Notes: generated from the sequence alone by a model not told the origin. A DNA stretch of 64,000 bases from Juglans regia (GCF_001411555.2 NC_049903.1:19573234-19637233); one strand, 5' to 3'. Shown: positions 1 to 11,589, counted from the first letter of the stretch. Made by a program: numbers and translations.

Positions 1-199
1 GAACCAAAGGGTAAAACACCACAATGAGATTATGACATCTCAGCAAGTAATTAACCCAAACAACATCCAAGAAATTTATAGCACAATATTGAAATCACGC
101 GTCCCCATACGAACAAATATGCAGAAAAACAACATCTCATTTCCTTTTTTCCAAAATACCCTTTTTACAACTCACACCAAAAATTCTATTTTTGGTCCA
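1..199. other. Unassigned AT-rich sequence
   Basis: No convincing coding frame, repeat or terminal structure is visible. It adjoins the probable LTR-like block that follows and may belong to it. Confidence 0.3.
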
Positions 200-1995
200 G
201 TCATAATCATTAATTAATAAGCATGCACCACGGTCTCTCCTATAGACTATCCGCACGACCTGGCTCTTATCGTCACATCGAGGGTAACGTCCGTGCATGA
301 GATTTCGTAACAGGCGATGCCCAATTCCGCGCCCAGCGCATACATGGCTAAGCATCCTCTAACCTCGTCAGCCAAAAGGTCACGGAATCGATATGAGAGC
401 GTTACCATCTCATCCGTTCCAGTCATCGCCTTGCGACAACTCAGGGGATGTCACGTCAGTTTGTTACGCTCCCGAGTGACCAGAGGAGCTCTACCGAGAT
501 AATGCCTCATATCGGCTTGGGGTCGTGATACACATGCACCCACATGTTCAGTCACGATTACAAACAGACCACGTGACATCACAACACAATTTTAATAAAA
601 CGATAATTATACATTTCAACAATTAACTGGAATATACAATTAAATAATTCATTTACATAAAATAGTCCTTCATTTACAAATACACAAATTTCACAATTAC
701 AACTAAAATCCCGTCCTCCAATCCGGCCTAAGGCCCAATTCCAACAACTCCAATTAAAATCTTAACTCTTCAACGACCCAAGGCCCAATTCCAACAGACC
801 AACCAATCAACAGTTTACAAATGACAATTACAACAATAATATTAAACGGAAAAAATTACATATACACGAAGATAGGAATAAATCTGAAAGATCAAGCGAA
901 AGGGCGTTGCTTAAGGCGATGACTCAACGGCGGTAGCAATGATTAAAGCAGTGGCTTTTCTAGAGGGTTATTTCAAAAGAAATTCGATCTATGAAAACAG
1001 ATGGAAATCTCACCCACGGCAAGCATCGACAATTCACCAAAAACTGATTGAAATTCTACCCTTTTAGAACAAAACAGAACACGACAAGGCTTCAAGCTAA
1101 CGGGTTCACAATAAAAAACACAGAACAATTTCAATCACCAAGAAATGAAAATAGTTGGAAAGAGAGAGGAAGAGGTGAAGATCTCGGAAGATTTAATGTA
1201 GAAGCCGTGGCCTATTTATAGGCCAAATGTGGCGGTGGTAGGTGCCCATATGTCACACGGGTAGAAGAAGAGAAAACGGCAGCAAGTCGTGGAGAAGAGA
1301 TGGCATTTCGTGCGGAGGAGTGGCACGGCAGCTGGACAGCACATCACGGCGTGCTCCACCAGACAACACGGAGCTACTTACGGGAATGGTGGAAGGTGGT
1401 GGTGGCCGTGAGCAGTGGCAGCTCGATAGTGAGTTTTTCGGAGTCCCTAGCCGAACGACACCGAGACGAAAAAGGGAAGATGAAGGTGGCGGCTCAAGGC
1501 TGAACAACATGACTAAGCTTTGCTTGGCATCCGCAGCTGCTGCGTGGTGGAAGAGGAACTTGCTGGAAGGAAGAAGAAGAAAGTAGAAGACGCACGGCGC
1601 AGGAAGAAAAGAGATGGAACCCATCCAATACGACGCCGTTTTCAATTAAAGGGGAGGGCTGGGTTAGACTGCACGGGCTGGGCCCTTCAATGCACAAGGC
1701 CGGGCTTGCAAGGTGCAAGGGTTGGGCTTCGGGTTACCCAGGTTGGGCAGCTGGGTCAAACACACGGTTTGGGCTGGGTTGAGCTCACCAAACTCACACA
1801 CCCACGGCCCAACCAGAAACACACACACACAGCCCAAAAAATAAATAACCACTACAATTAAAATTACACAAAAATAAAATAACAAAATAACATATATAAA
1901 TAAATATTAAGGAAATAAAAACATACCAAAATAAATTACAATAACAATAAATAAATAAAATAACACATTTAATTAATAAAAACGGAAATATAAAC
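200..1995 (-). mobile_element. Probable LTR-type retrotransposon sequence read on the minus strand
   Basis: Read on the minus strand this block has a TATAAATAG box (1212-1220), then an untranslated-looking leader with long T-rich runs, then a GC-richer segment (about 520-200). That order fits LTR U3-R-U5 structure. No matching second LTR, primer-binding site or ORF longer than about 130 codons was found, so neither ends nor family can be set. The short ORFs across 1242-1861 overlap on both strands and look like chance. The assignment to an LTR is inference. Confidence 0.35.
1212..1220 (-). promoter_or_regulatory. Candidate TATA box of an LTR-like promoter (minus strand)
   Basis: TATAAATAG on the minus strand inside a near-palindrome, GGCCTATAAATAGGCC (1209-1224). 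It precedes a T-rich leader, as expected of a plant LTR core promoter. Confidence 0.4.
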
Positions 1996-2185
1996 ACAAG
2001 TAAAATTTAGAGATCTCACAGCGGAAGCCTTGGCAACCATAACCGTCGGTGCCATCACAAGATTCTTATGAAAAGCCATTGTTTGCCGATTCGGCGTCCC
2101 GCGGAGCATTATCTTGGATAATGGACGACATTTTGATTCCTGCCATTACCGCGACTGGTGCGCAGAATAGGATGCAAAAAAAGTT

Positions 2186-2740
2186 GAGTCTCTGGACTCG
2201 CCTGAGGAAAAGGCTGAGTCCAAGTGCCTTGACTTCACGGCCCTCGCATAACAAAGCTGAGTCTCTGGGCTAGCAGAGAAGCAAAAGCCAGTTCCAAGTC
2301 CTTTGACTTCCCGACCCTTGTGCAGCAAAGTCGAGTCTCTGGACTCGTCGCAAAGCAATGGCCGGGTCCAAGTCCCTTGACTTCCCAGCCCTCAAGCAAA
2401 GAAGTAGAGTCTCTGCATTCGCCGCAAAGCAATAGCCGGATCCAAGTCCCTTGACTTATCGGCCTTCACGCGACAAAGCTAAGTTTCTGGACTCGCCATT
2501 AAGCAAAGGTCTGGTCCAAGTCCTTTGCCTTCCTGACCCTTAAGCAACAAATTTGAGTCTTTGGACTGGCCACGAAGAAATGGTCAGGTCCAAGTCCCTT
2601 GACTTCTAGGCCCTCGTGCAACAAAGTCGAGTCTCTGCACTTGCCACAAAGCAATGGTCGAGTCATGTCCCTTGACTTGCTAGCCCATCGTACAAACAAA
2701 GCCGAGTCTCTTGACTCGCCGCAAAGTAAAGACCTAGATA
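2186..2740 (+). repeat. 74-bp tandem repeat, about 7.5 degenerate copies
   Basis: The motif GAGTCTCTGGACTCGCC or a close variant starts at 2186, 2259, 2333, 2407, 2481, 2555, 2629 and 2704, giving spacings of 73, 74, 74, 74, 74, 74 and 75 bp. Each unit also carries a form of GTCCAAGTCCCTTGACTT. Short tandem repeats like this occur in the noncoding space of large Ty3/gypsy elements. Its position just before the antisense ORF remnant matches the order at 36.2-40.7 kb. Confidence 0.85.
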
Positions 2741-2939
2741 ATAGCTAAATCCAAATCAAGAGTAAAGCGGGAGGAACAAAAAGGGAGAGAGAAGGCGAGG
2801 GATGAACAAAGTCAATAACTTTTTGCATAAAATAATACGTACAAACAGAGAAAAAGAAGAGTACAAGCAAACTACGTAAACATGTAAAAACGAAAGTATT
2901 CAAAAACTCGAGGTCGTGTCGGGAAAAGCATTGGGCATT
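2741..2939. other. Spacer between tandem repeat and antisense ORF remnant
   Basis: Purine-rich, noncoding-looking sequence, presumably internal to the decayed gypsy element. Confidence 0.3.
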
Positions 2940-4830
2940 AATTATTTGCCTAGAGAATTGGCAAAACGGAAGGCTCGTCGGTCAACCTTGAGAGAAGCTC
3001 AATTGAGAGTTCTCAGGTTGGCTTCCGGATTCTATAACAAATGGTTCCTCAACTTGTCAAGACCCTCTTTGTAACCATAGCCCCAGGCCTAATTGCATAT
3101 GTCTTTAGCCTTCGTAATCTGGGCCAATAGGCCCTTTAAAGACTTCCAAGCATCCTCCTAATTAGATTCTTCGGCTTGAATCTGTAGGTCACGGGATCGT
3201 ATTATGTTACGAGCATAAGTCAACTCGGACTCAACAATCGTATTGTGTGCGTCTTGATTTTTCATGACCTCCTTACACGCCATTGACTTGGTTAGCTTTA
3301 GATACCTACTTTGCTTCAAGTTGTATGACCTCATGTTCTAGTTGTGCTGCTTGACCAGCCTTGCTTTCTAGCCCTTGAGCGCGTCAAACGAGCCCTTTAA
3401 CTAGGGGTAGCAAATCGTGCTTTTGGGTCATATTCGTGTCGTGTCAAGTCATGAACATTCGATTATATAGGTCCACTCAAACCCAACCCGTTAGGCTAAA
3501 CGTATCAAACTTCCAAATCCTAACCCAACTCTTTTAAATAACGGGTAGTATCGTGTTACTCATTTTGACCAGTTTAATAATTAATTAGAAATATGTTAAC
3601 ACGACATGACTCATTTAAACCCATTTGTTTCATGTAAATGAGTTGAAATAAAACGCATAAGTCATTTGACCTGATTAACATAATTTCATATAAAGGTTAA
3701 AATCTATATTTATTAATAACCACAATATCTTAAAAAATATATATCAATATTTTTCAAATTTTAACATATAATAAAATCAATATTACAAACCATACAATAA
3801 CAAATATGAGTATAAGTCTAAAATTACAATTCCAACAACAAAAATATAAGTATACTAAGAAATACCAATATTACAACTTAACAATAATAAAATTTTAATT
3901 TTAAATAAATTCTAAACGGGTCAAAACGGATTGATTTTATGTTAAGCAGGTTGATCCATTTATAAATTGTGTCTTAACAGGTCAACCCATTAAGATCAAA
4001 CCCAAACCCGCTAATTTAGTGTTGTGTTCATGTTGGGTTCATGGGTCATGTCACATACTGCCACCCTTACCCTTAACTCAGTCAGCTCCTCCTCTTGTTT
4101 GGCCATAAAGTCCTTAAACCAGTCCTGCTCTTCTTCCAAGAGCTTGGCTTCCAACTAGCTATGGTTGCCCTTGTCCTAAGCTTTGGACAGATCCTCCTTG
4201 AGGAAGTCCACCTTCTATCGAAGCTTCGCTAACTCTCGCCTCTGGTGCTGACGGTTGACTTGCAGTTCAACGATGTTCTCCACCACAACTTCCTTTTCCC
4301 GGACCACCTCTTCTGCCTCCTAGTTCACCTTACAGACTTCGAGGCGGACTAGGATGACAAAGGACTGAAGTGCCCAGACTCCCTCCTCAAGCTCGCCTCT
4401 CTCCTCCATGACCAGGGCGGTCAATTGGTCAGCTCCTTGAGGTACAAGCAAGTTTGAGAAGTAAACAAGAAAACAAACAACGAATGAGAAAGGAGGAGAC
4501 AAAGAATTACTGTTGAGAAGAAGCCTTTTAGTTTGTCGACCTCACGTCTAATGGCCTTGGCCCTTACCTTGTCAAAGCCTGGGCTGGTCACTCAAAGAAG
4601 GGTCTCACCGGTGCGTGAGGAAGGTCCGACCCCTTTAGTTGCTAGAGAGAATCGGTGGAAGGCGGGGTGGGGGCTCGAGTGGAATTGACATTCTCGGAAG
4701 CCTCCGCCTCGGCCTGCCCCCCACCCATGAAAGGCTCCAATACCGGCCGAACCTTAGGTGCTCCCAGGTGTGCACCAGTGGCGGCCTTCAATTCGACATC
4801 TCCCTCGAGATCCCTTCTGGCACTCTCAAT
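2940..4830 (-). pseudogene. 3' (coiled-coil) part of a gypsy antisense ORF, broken by a MITE
   Basis: On the minus strand the stretch 4390-4080 reads as a Glu/Lys/Leu-rich helical protein (for example EAEEVVREKEVVVENIVEL) with two in-frame stops. Similar coiled-coil text continues at 3401-2940 after a 678-bp MITE is removed. It is the C-terminal portion of the ORF whose N-terminal part lies at 9692-11442, from which it was separated by insertion of hAT1. The equivalent part of the related element is at 37918-38567. Stops and frame changes make this a pseudogene. The protein's function is unknown; only the family resemblance is claimed. Confidence 0.6.
3402..4079. mobile_element. Non-autonomous hAT-like MITE (678 bp)
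   Basis: The ends are TAGGGGTAGCA and the inverse of TAAGGGTGGCA. The flanking octamers are CCTTTAAC (3394-3401) and CCCTTAAC (4080-4087), an 8-bp target duplication with one mismatch, as in hAT elements. The interior is AT-rich with repeated AACCCGTT/AACGGGT motifs and no ORF. It inserted into the antisense gypsy ORF. A longer member of the same family is at 16308-18725. Confidence 0.8.
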
Positions 4831-5014
4831 TAGGGGTGTGCAAAATTTTGAAAATTCCGACTCCGTCCGACTTCCGCTCCGACACCGACTCCGACGGAGT
4901 CGGAGTTGTCAGAATTTGGAGTAGCTATGTATAACTATTCGGAGTCGGAGTTGGAGTCGGAGTCGGAGTCGGAGCTCCTTGTAGCACTGATTCCGACTCT
5001 GAATTTTTTTTTAT

Positions 5015-5056
5015 AAAACCCAGCTGTAAAACGACATCGTTTTACAGCTGGGTTTT
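5015..5056. repeat. Perfect 42-bp palindrome in hAT1 subterminal region
   Basis: Two 20-bp arms (AAAACCCAGCTGTAAAACGA and its complement) are separated by 2 bp. The equivalent in hAT2 (62955-62994) is also perfect although its sequence differs at two positions per arm. Confidence 0.9.
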
Positions 5057-5071
5057 TAAAAAAATAATTTG

Positions 5072-5108
5072 AACGACATCGTTCCACTTAATATGGAACG
5101 GCGTCGTT
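5072..5108. repeat. Second subterminal hairpin of hAT1
   Basis: The arms AACGACATCGTTCCA and TGGAACGGCGTCGTT flank a 7-bp loop, with two mismatched pairs. hAT2 has the same hairpin at 62903-62939 with one mismatched pair. Confidence 0.75.
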
Positions 5109-5589
5109 TCATATTAAAAAGGCCCTCCAAAACGCCCGACTCGCCCAGGTCCCCCCTTCTTCTTCCTTCTTTTGAATCTTCTGCTTTCTTCTTCCTTCTT
5201 CCTTCTTCCTTCTCCCTTCTCTCTCGCGTTTCACTGAACCAGTGAAGCCGTCTCGCGCCTCAAGTCTCGTGTCTTTCTTGGCAGCGTGCCGCCGTTCCTC
5301 GTTGTTCCTCTGTTCAGCTTCCACCTACAGTGAGAGTAAGGTTATGAGCCCTAAATTTAATTTAAGCAATTTAATTCAAGCACGTCACTTATGAATTGGA
5401 GCCAACAGTTATGATTCTTGTGTATTGGTTGTCTTGAATATAGTCCCAACAAATCACGGCGCTCAAAACCTTGAATTTTACATTGTATTAAACACTTGCA
5501 CTCGAGCGAGGTGTCGAGCGCAAGTCGAGCGCACGTTGTATTGAACATTGGCTTGAGCGATATGTCGAGCGGAAGTCGAGCGAACCTCT

Positions 5590-6175
5590 CTGGAAGAGTT
5601 CTGCACGAGCGCTACGTCGAGCGCACATCGAGCGAACCTCTCTGTATGAGTTCTGCTCGAGCGCCACTTCGAGCCCACGTTGAGCGAACCTCTCTGGATG
5701 GGTTCTGCTCCAGCACCACTTCGAGCGCACGTCGAGCAAACCTCTCTGGATGGGTTCTGCTCGAGCGCATGTCGAGCGAACCTCTCTGGATGGGTTCTGC
5801 TCGAGTGCCACTTCGAGCGCTTGTCGAGCGAACGTCTCTGGATGGGTTCTGATCGAGCGCCACTACGAGCGCACGTCGAGCGAACCTCTCTGGATGGGTT
5901 CTGCTCGAGTGCCACGTCGAGCGCTGGTCGAGCGAACCTCTCTGGATGGGTTCTGCTCGAGCGCCACTTCGAGCGCATGTCGAGCGAACCTCTCTGGATG
6001 GGTTCTGCTCGAGCGCCACGTCGAGCGCACGTCGAGTGAACCTCTCTGGATGGGTTCTGCTCGAGCGCCACGTCGAGCGCACATCGAGCGAACCTCTCTG
6101 GATGGGTTCTGCTTGAGCACCACTTCGAGCGCGTGTCGAACGAACCTCTTTGGATGCCTGGATGGGTTCCACTAA
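5590..6175. repeat. 52-bp tandem repeat array of hAT1
   Basis: GGTTCTG recurs at 5701, 5753, 5793, 5845, 5897, 5949, 6001, 6053 and 6105. The period is 52 bp, with one shortened 40-bp unit. Each unit holds several TCGAGCG/CGCTCGA motifs and CCTCTCTGGATGG. The array is between the palindromes and the transposase gene. hAT2 carries the same kind of array in mirror orientation (about 62000-62500). The long ORFs across it on both strands are a by-product of the period and are not genes. Confidence 0.88.
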
Positions 6176-6335
6176 GTCGAGCGCACGTCAACCGAAGCTC
6201 GATATAATAATACATTGATACAATAATACATTATGATACAATAATACATGTCCTATACAATAATACAATAGCCTAGTTTATTTTTAAACTAATTTTTTGC
6301 TCTAATTTAATTTTTTCAGCTTCATTGATTATGAT

Positions 6336-8576
6336 ATGGATCCTATACATAGTGGAGATGATCGTCCACAAGGGGATGTGGCGGATGCCAATGCTACAAC
6401 TCCTACACCGGTGGGTACTTCCACCCCTAGAGCCACATCTAGGGCAACCACATCTAGAGCAGCTACATCTTGTGCGAGTAGTCGACTCCCACTCCCAGTT
6501 GATATAGAGGATGAGGATATGTTCAACGAATAGGAGGAGATGCCTATTGAGTAAGATCAACCACCACGGCCTTCTAAAAAGAGGTCATGGACATGGGAGC
6601 ATTTCACCAAAATTCCTGGTGATATTGCGAACCCAGTAGCAAGATGTCATTACTGTGGATCACTTTGTGGATGCCATTCGAAGAAGCAAGGTACTAGTGT
6701 GTTAATAGCACATCTAAATGGTTGCCAACGATATAAGATAGCGAAGAGATTGCAAGCCACTGATCAGACCAACCTCAGTTACCAAACTTATACAGCCACT
6801 GATGGTACACAGACTAAGAAATTGGTCATCCCTCAATACAGTGAGAAGATGTTGAGGGACATGCTTTTAGAGATGATAATTACTGATGATATGCCATTTA
6901 CCATAGTCGAGAAAAGAGACTTTCGAAAGTTTCTAAATTTTGTTGAGCCACGATTTCCCATTCCATCACGGTATACAGTGATGTGAGATTGTATGAAGAG
7001 GCATGCGAAGGACAAGGAGGAGATGAGGAAGATGTTTATTACCACTGGCCAGAGAGTGTCGTTTACGACTGATACATGGACTTCCATACAGAACGTCTGC
7101 TACATGTGTATCACAGCACACTACATTGACAGTGAGTAGATTTTGCATAAAAAAATTATTGGTTTTAAAGAAATTGTGGATTATAAAGGTGCATCCATTG
7201 GGGCGAAGATGGATGATTGTTTAAAGGATTGGGGAATTCGAAAAGTGTTGTGTATTACAGTTGACAATGCCAGTGCGAATGAAACAGCAATTGATTGGTT
7301 TAAGCGGAACACGACGGTGAGAGATGATGTCATTCGGGCCCACGAGTTTATTCACGTTTGATGCTGTGCTCATATCATTAACCTCATAGTTGTTGAGGGA
7401 TTAAAAGAGGTTGATGATTCTATAACCCGAGTCTGCAACATTGTACGATATGTGAGGGGTTCCCCTCAAAGGCTTGCCAAGTTTAAGGCAATAGCAGAAG
7501 ATCTGAAGATTGAATGTTCTAGTATGCTGTGCTTGGACGTTCCAACTCGATGGAATTCTACATACATGATGTTGGATGTGGCACAGAAGTACCAAAAAGC
7601 ATTCGAGCGGATAGAGGTCGAGGATGGGGGCCTGAGGTATGCTTTGTTGGAGCCAGCAGGACAGGGGCTCGGTGCGCCGGACACACATGATTGGACCAGT
7701 GTTAGTTATTTTGTTGAATTTTTAAGAACTTTTTATGAGATAACCATGCGGCTATCTGGATCCAAATATACGACTGCGAACTCATTTTTCAGCGAGCTCT
7801 CGGAGCTTCACTTTCAGTTGGAAAATAGTTGTACTAATTCTGTTGGATTGTTATCTGCTATGGCTACGAGGATGAAGATCAAATATGATAAATATTTGGA
7901 GAATATTAAGAAGATAAATAGATTGCTATTTGTGGTTGTGATCCTTGACGCTCGAGTTAAGTTGGCTGTTCTAGAATTTTGGGTAAATTCCGTCCTCGAG
8001 GCAGTGAAGGCTGCAGAGTTTATTAGATTACTAAGAAGTGATGTTGATGACTTATATAATCACTACAGTACTAGTGCTTAGCCTTCATCCGCAGCTGGTA
8101 GTTCCTCACATTTGAGGCCGACGGGATCGACAGTTTTCTCAGGTGATACTGACCCATCTGTAGGGGTTAGAGGCCATCGTATTATACGGCAGTATCATCA
8201 ACTCATGTCAGTAAGGAATATTATGCATTGTACATCTGAGGTTGAACGATATTTTATGGAAGCTGTTGAGGCACCTAGTGATGTATTTCAGTTATTAACT
8301 TGGTAGAAAGTTAATTCCACCAAGTATCTAGTCCTTTCCCGTGTGGCCCGAGATGTGCTAGCCATTCCTGTCACTACGGTTGCCTCAGAGTTGGCATTTA
8401 GCACTGGAGGTAGCGTGTTGGATGCTTATCGGAGTTCATTGTCACCGTCAACCGTGGAGGCCCTCATTTGCACACAGAATTGGATAAGTGAAATGCCCAT
8501 TGGACTAGATACCGTTGGCGTTGATGCCGAGAGCTATAGACTTGAATCGAGTAAATTTATATATACTTTTAAATGA
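6336..8576 (+). pseudogene. hAT transposase (BED zinc finger / RICESLEEPER-like), nonsense-mutated
   Basis: A single frame of about 745 codons encodes a plant hAT transposase. It holds a BED-type zinc finger (CHYC…HLNGC), the TTDTW and VDNASA segments bearing the first two catalytic acidic residues, CCAHIINL, TRWNSTYMML, and the C-terminal dimerisation block ([15 protein letters not shown]). The frame is never shifted. It is cut by seven premature stops, ending near 6533, 6554, 6986, 7139, 7361, 8081 and 8306. By comparison with hAT2, six of these replace Gln, Arg or Trp codons through C-to-T or G-to-A changes; the first replaces Glu. An acceptor-like TTTTTTCAG lies just upstream of the ATG, suggesting a 5' noncoding exon. 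Confidence 0.92.
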
Positions 8577-9420
8577 TGATTTAATTATTTTTAATGTTTC
8601 TAACTTCTACTTTTTATGATTTTATAGATTTAATTGTGAATCATAACATAATTATCGATTATTGAGAGTCTGGAACGGACGCCACTTAAGAGTTGGGATG
8701 GAGTTGAGAGAACCCCATTTCTTGGTAAGAATCAAATTATTCTTTTACCGTGTTCAATTTTTTATTATCAATTTTTTTTCATCTATTGATTGCAACTTTC
8801 TATCTTCATTTCAGGAATGACTAATGGAACAAAAAGCATTTGAGTGAAATCCGTGTTTAATTTTTATGTAGTTATATTTCAAGGCTGAGTCATATTGTTA
8901 TTACGTTATAAATGAGACTGTTATAACTTATGACTACATCATACATGTTATTTACTTTTTAAACTATTTATATAGTTATATTTATGTAGTTATATCCGGA
9001 GTAAAGACGTGGGATAAGTACTCTTTATTCTATAATTTCTATTAGTACTTATCTATCATCTCTCAAACGTTTATAATTTATTATCCAACTGAAATTAATC
9101 GAATTATACAAATTCGTACCATCATTCTTCTCTATAAAATTTTAAATTTGTGTAATTTTCGACTCATGAGTCGAGCACTTTTAATGCTAAATTAGTAAAT
9201 TTTAGGCGGACATAAAATAAATTAAAGATATAATCAAAATTCAGTAACAAAATCAGAATGAATATTTAAATTATTGAAAACTCTTGAATAAACCAAATAT
9301 TTGTAGATGGTTCACTTTTTAAAAAAAATATATGTTGCTCACTATCTGAAACGAAATTGAATAACAAAATTTAAATAATAATAAAAAAAAGAACAGAAAA
9401 CAACAACTAGAAATTTATTT
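8577..9420. other. Noncoding 3' part of hAT1
   Basis: AT-rich sequence between the transposase stop and the CGGAGTC-rich terminus. It is matched in reverse complement by hAT2 at 58880-59636, confirming it is part of the element. No ORF. Confidence 0.7.
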
Positions 9421-9691
9421 TTGAACGGAGTTCGGAAATTTAATTCGGAGTCGGAGCTCCGACATCCGTTCAGAACTCCCTCCGACCACCGTTCGGAGTT
9501 CCAATCGGATGTCGGAGCTTCGACCTCCGTACGGAGTTCTGATCGAAGGTCGGAGCTCCGAACTCCGATCGGAATCGGACTCCGACTCAGTTCGGAGTCG
9601 GAGTTGGAGGGGCAATTCGACTCCGACTTTTGTCGGAGTCAGAGGTCGGAAACGACAACTCTGACTCCGTTGGAGTCGGAGCCCACCCCTA

Positions 9692-11442
9692 CTCTCAATG
9701 ACGAGAGGTTCATGACTCTTGCACGGCCTCGTGCTCGGGCGGGGTGTGTTGGCAGACATGTGGCTCCTGCATGGCTGCCACTGTGGTGCCCGAGCTTACC
9801 ATCAGCTCAGCCATAGTGGCCTGCCCCTTTCTCGAGACCTTAACATTATCCACAAAAGGCACGGTGAAGGTGGGCTCCTCCAAGGTTGAAAACAAAGGAA
9901 TCTTAGGCTTGAAAGTTGGGTTGAAGGGCGATGAAGGTATGAAAACTCAGTCATCACTAAGATCTACTACCAACGGGTTGCTTAGGCCATCACTGCCACC
10001 ACAACCTAGACCTTCAGTCGCCACGGCAGAAGTCGTGGCCACTGAATCTGCACCCACAGCCCGAGGCTTCGCAATGGGTGATTGAGTCACGTTCAGGGCA
10101 TCCTCAAATCCCTCGGGGCGAGTTCAAGGAAGGTTGCGAAATAGGCCATCTTGAGATCGGCCTCGTCACGACTAAGTTCCCCACTAAGATCTTGGTCAGC
10201 TAGTGGGGTAATGCTTGAGATTGCAGTTTGTGGCGATGCGGGCGTGCGACAAGTCAACGAGATCCCCGTGCCCACCTGGCCAAGGGATGCACTGGCCGTA
10301 TAAGCCCCAGCCTTCGAGTGAGTGGGGGCCTCAAAGGACAGGCCGAACCCCATGGGCAGGCTTAACGTTCCCATGGTCCTAGCCCCACTACCAGAAGCCC
10401 ACAAAGACTAGCCAGAGCCCTTATGCCGAGAAGGCACCCCTCGGCCCGAGTCTTGCAGGTGCTGGCACCCGAAGCCCCACTAGGGGCCTTGCGCTTGACG
10501 CAGGGTTTCCTTCCATTACCATCGGCCACTGAGGGGTTAGGCAGCCTCTTCTGGCCATGGGGGCAGAAGATTCCCTAAAAAAGTGCCAACCCAAGACATA
10601 AGAGCAATGCGGCGAGGTAGTGTACCGAATCATATTAGCGTCTGTCAGCAGGACATCTATCCAAATGTAGTCAAGATGCTTTTTGATCTAGGTGTTAACG
10701 GTTGCCAGCTGAGCCTCCTCCTGCTCGGATAAGGTGATGAAGATATCTTTATTGTCTAGGACGACTCCCCAGACAACAAGGATAAAAAAATTCCTGGTGG
10801 ATGGCTTCACCCTAAAAAATTCCCAACCCTGGCTAGACACAAAGAAGAAACATTTAGACCAATCTTTGATGCGAGAAAAGCATGTCTCCAAACGGGTGAC
10901 CACATGCCGGCCTCGCACCGAAAACTGCATAAGTTGCCCTCGAGCCATAACACTTTGTGCGTGTAAAGAAACTCCCTGTCTATCAGGTCGGGATACTCCT
11001 CTTCCCCAACCTCCAACACCATGTGATAGACCACGCAGCATGAGACCAGGATCTGCCAAGCGTTCGGGTGAATCTAAGCAAGGCCAGTCAAAGATAATCC
11101 ATAACATCGTGCATGGACCAACAAAAAGGCAATCGCAACCCATTTGTAAACATCGAGGGAAATAAGGCCACCCTCTCTGCAAAGCCTTCCGAGTCTACGG
11201 CCCTAGAGCGAGGCTCATGAACCTCCAACACCACAGAATCTAGGATGTCATAGGACCCCCCCTAATGAACGAAGGTTCACAGGAGAGGCTATAGAGAACT
11301 AGTGATACCCTTCGTAGTACAACGAGCTCCCATGAACGTTAGGACGAGTAGAGCCCTCGGCTTTTCCAAAAGGGCCCTCAGGGTGGGTAGAGCAGGACCT
11401 CTTGGGTCCAGAGCGTGTGGCGTTCTTAGGAGGCATCAACAT
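9692..11442 (-). pseudogene. 5' part of gypsy antisense ORF with Transposase_28-like domain
   Basis: Read on the minus strand from ATG codons at 11442 or 11436 (MPPKNATRSGPKRS) it gives a basic leader. Through frame changes it then gives a block around 11160-10690 (for example GEEEYPDLIDREFLYTHKV) matching the putative gypsy-type transposase domain (Pfam Transposase_28) of plant LTR elements. A Pro/Ser/Thr/Ala-rich low-complexity region follows (10404-9700). hAT1 interrupts it at CTCTCAAT and the coiled-coil end lies beyond. A near-identical copy is at 56479-58221 and a diverged relative at 37918-40715. It is frameshifted and presumably dead. Confidence 0.65.
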
Positions 11443-11580
11443 GTTAAAGATGAATGAAGAAGGTGATTGGAACGGTAGACGGTGAAAGGAGGGAATGACA
11501 TAGAGGTTAGAAGGCCGGGCAAATGAGTGAGAAAACTCGAAAAGGAAGTAGAAGGAAAGTAATAATGATGAGGAACTGGG

Positions 11581-11589
11581 GTTTAAATA
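11581..11589 (-). promoter_or_regulatory. Candidate TATA box for the antisense gypsy ORF
   Basis: TATTTAAAC on the minus strand, about 140 bp upstream of the ORF's first ATG codons and next to an ACCCCAG motif. The related ORF at 40715 has TATTTAAA about 105 bp upstream, also beside GGGGTTT/AACCCC. This is suggestive only. Confidence 0.4.

Larger units (their letters stand above)
4831..9691 (+). mobile_element. hAT1: full-length hAT transposon (4861 bp), transposase inactivated
   Basis: It begins TAGGGGTGTGC and ends GCCCACCCCTA, with the perfect 8-bp target duplication CTCTCAAT on both sides (4823-4830 and 9692-9699). Both subterminal regions are packed with CGGAGTC/GACTCCG motifs. From the left come two short palindromes, a 52-bp tandem repeat, the transposase gene with a BED zinc finger, and about 850 bp of AT-rich sequence. 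Element hAT2 (58657-63164, opposite orientation) is the same family. A 3' remnant of this same insertion, with the same CTCTCAAT, recurs at about 56258-56470. Confidence 0.93.

Noticed and set aside
2186..2740. CRISPR-like regular repeats
   Set aside because: The whole 74-bp unit repeats with no unique spacers, no cas genes, and the DNA is from a plant nucleus.
5478..6215. Overlapping long ORFs on both strands (up to 245 codons) rich in Arg, Ser and Ala
   Set aside because: They track the 52-bp repeat of hAT1, whose composition lacks stops in several frames. The same happens in hAT2 at 61923-62468.
9415..9816. ORFs rich in Ser, Glu and Arg on both strands at the hAT1 right end
   Set aside because: They arise from CGGAGTC/GACTCCG repeats and cross the element boundary.
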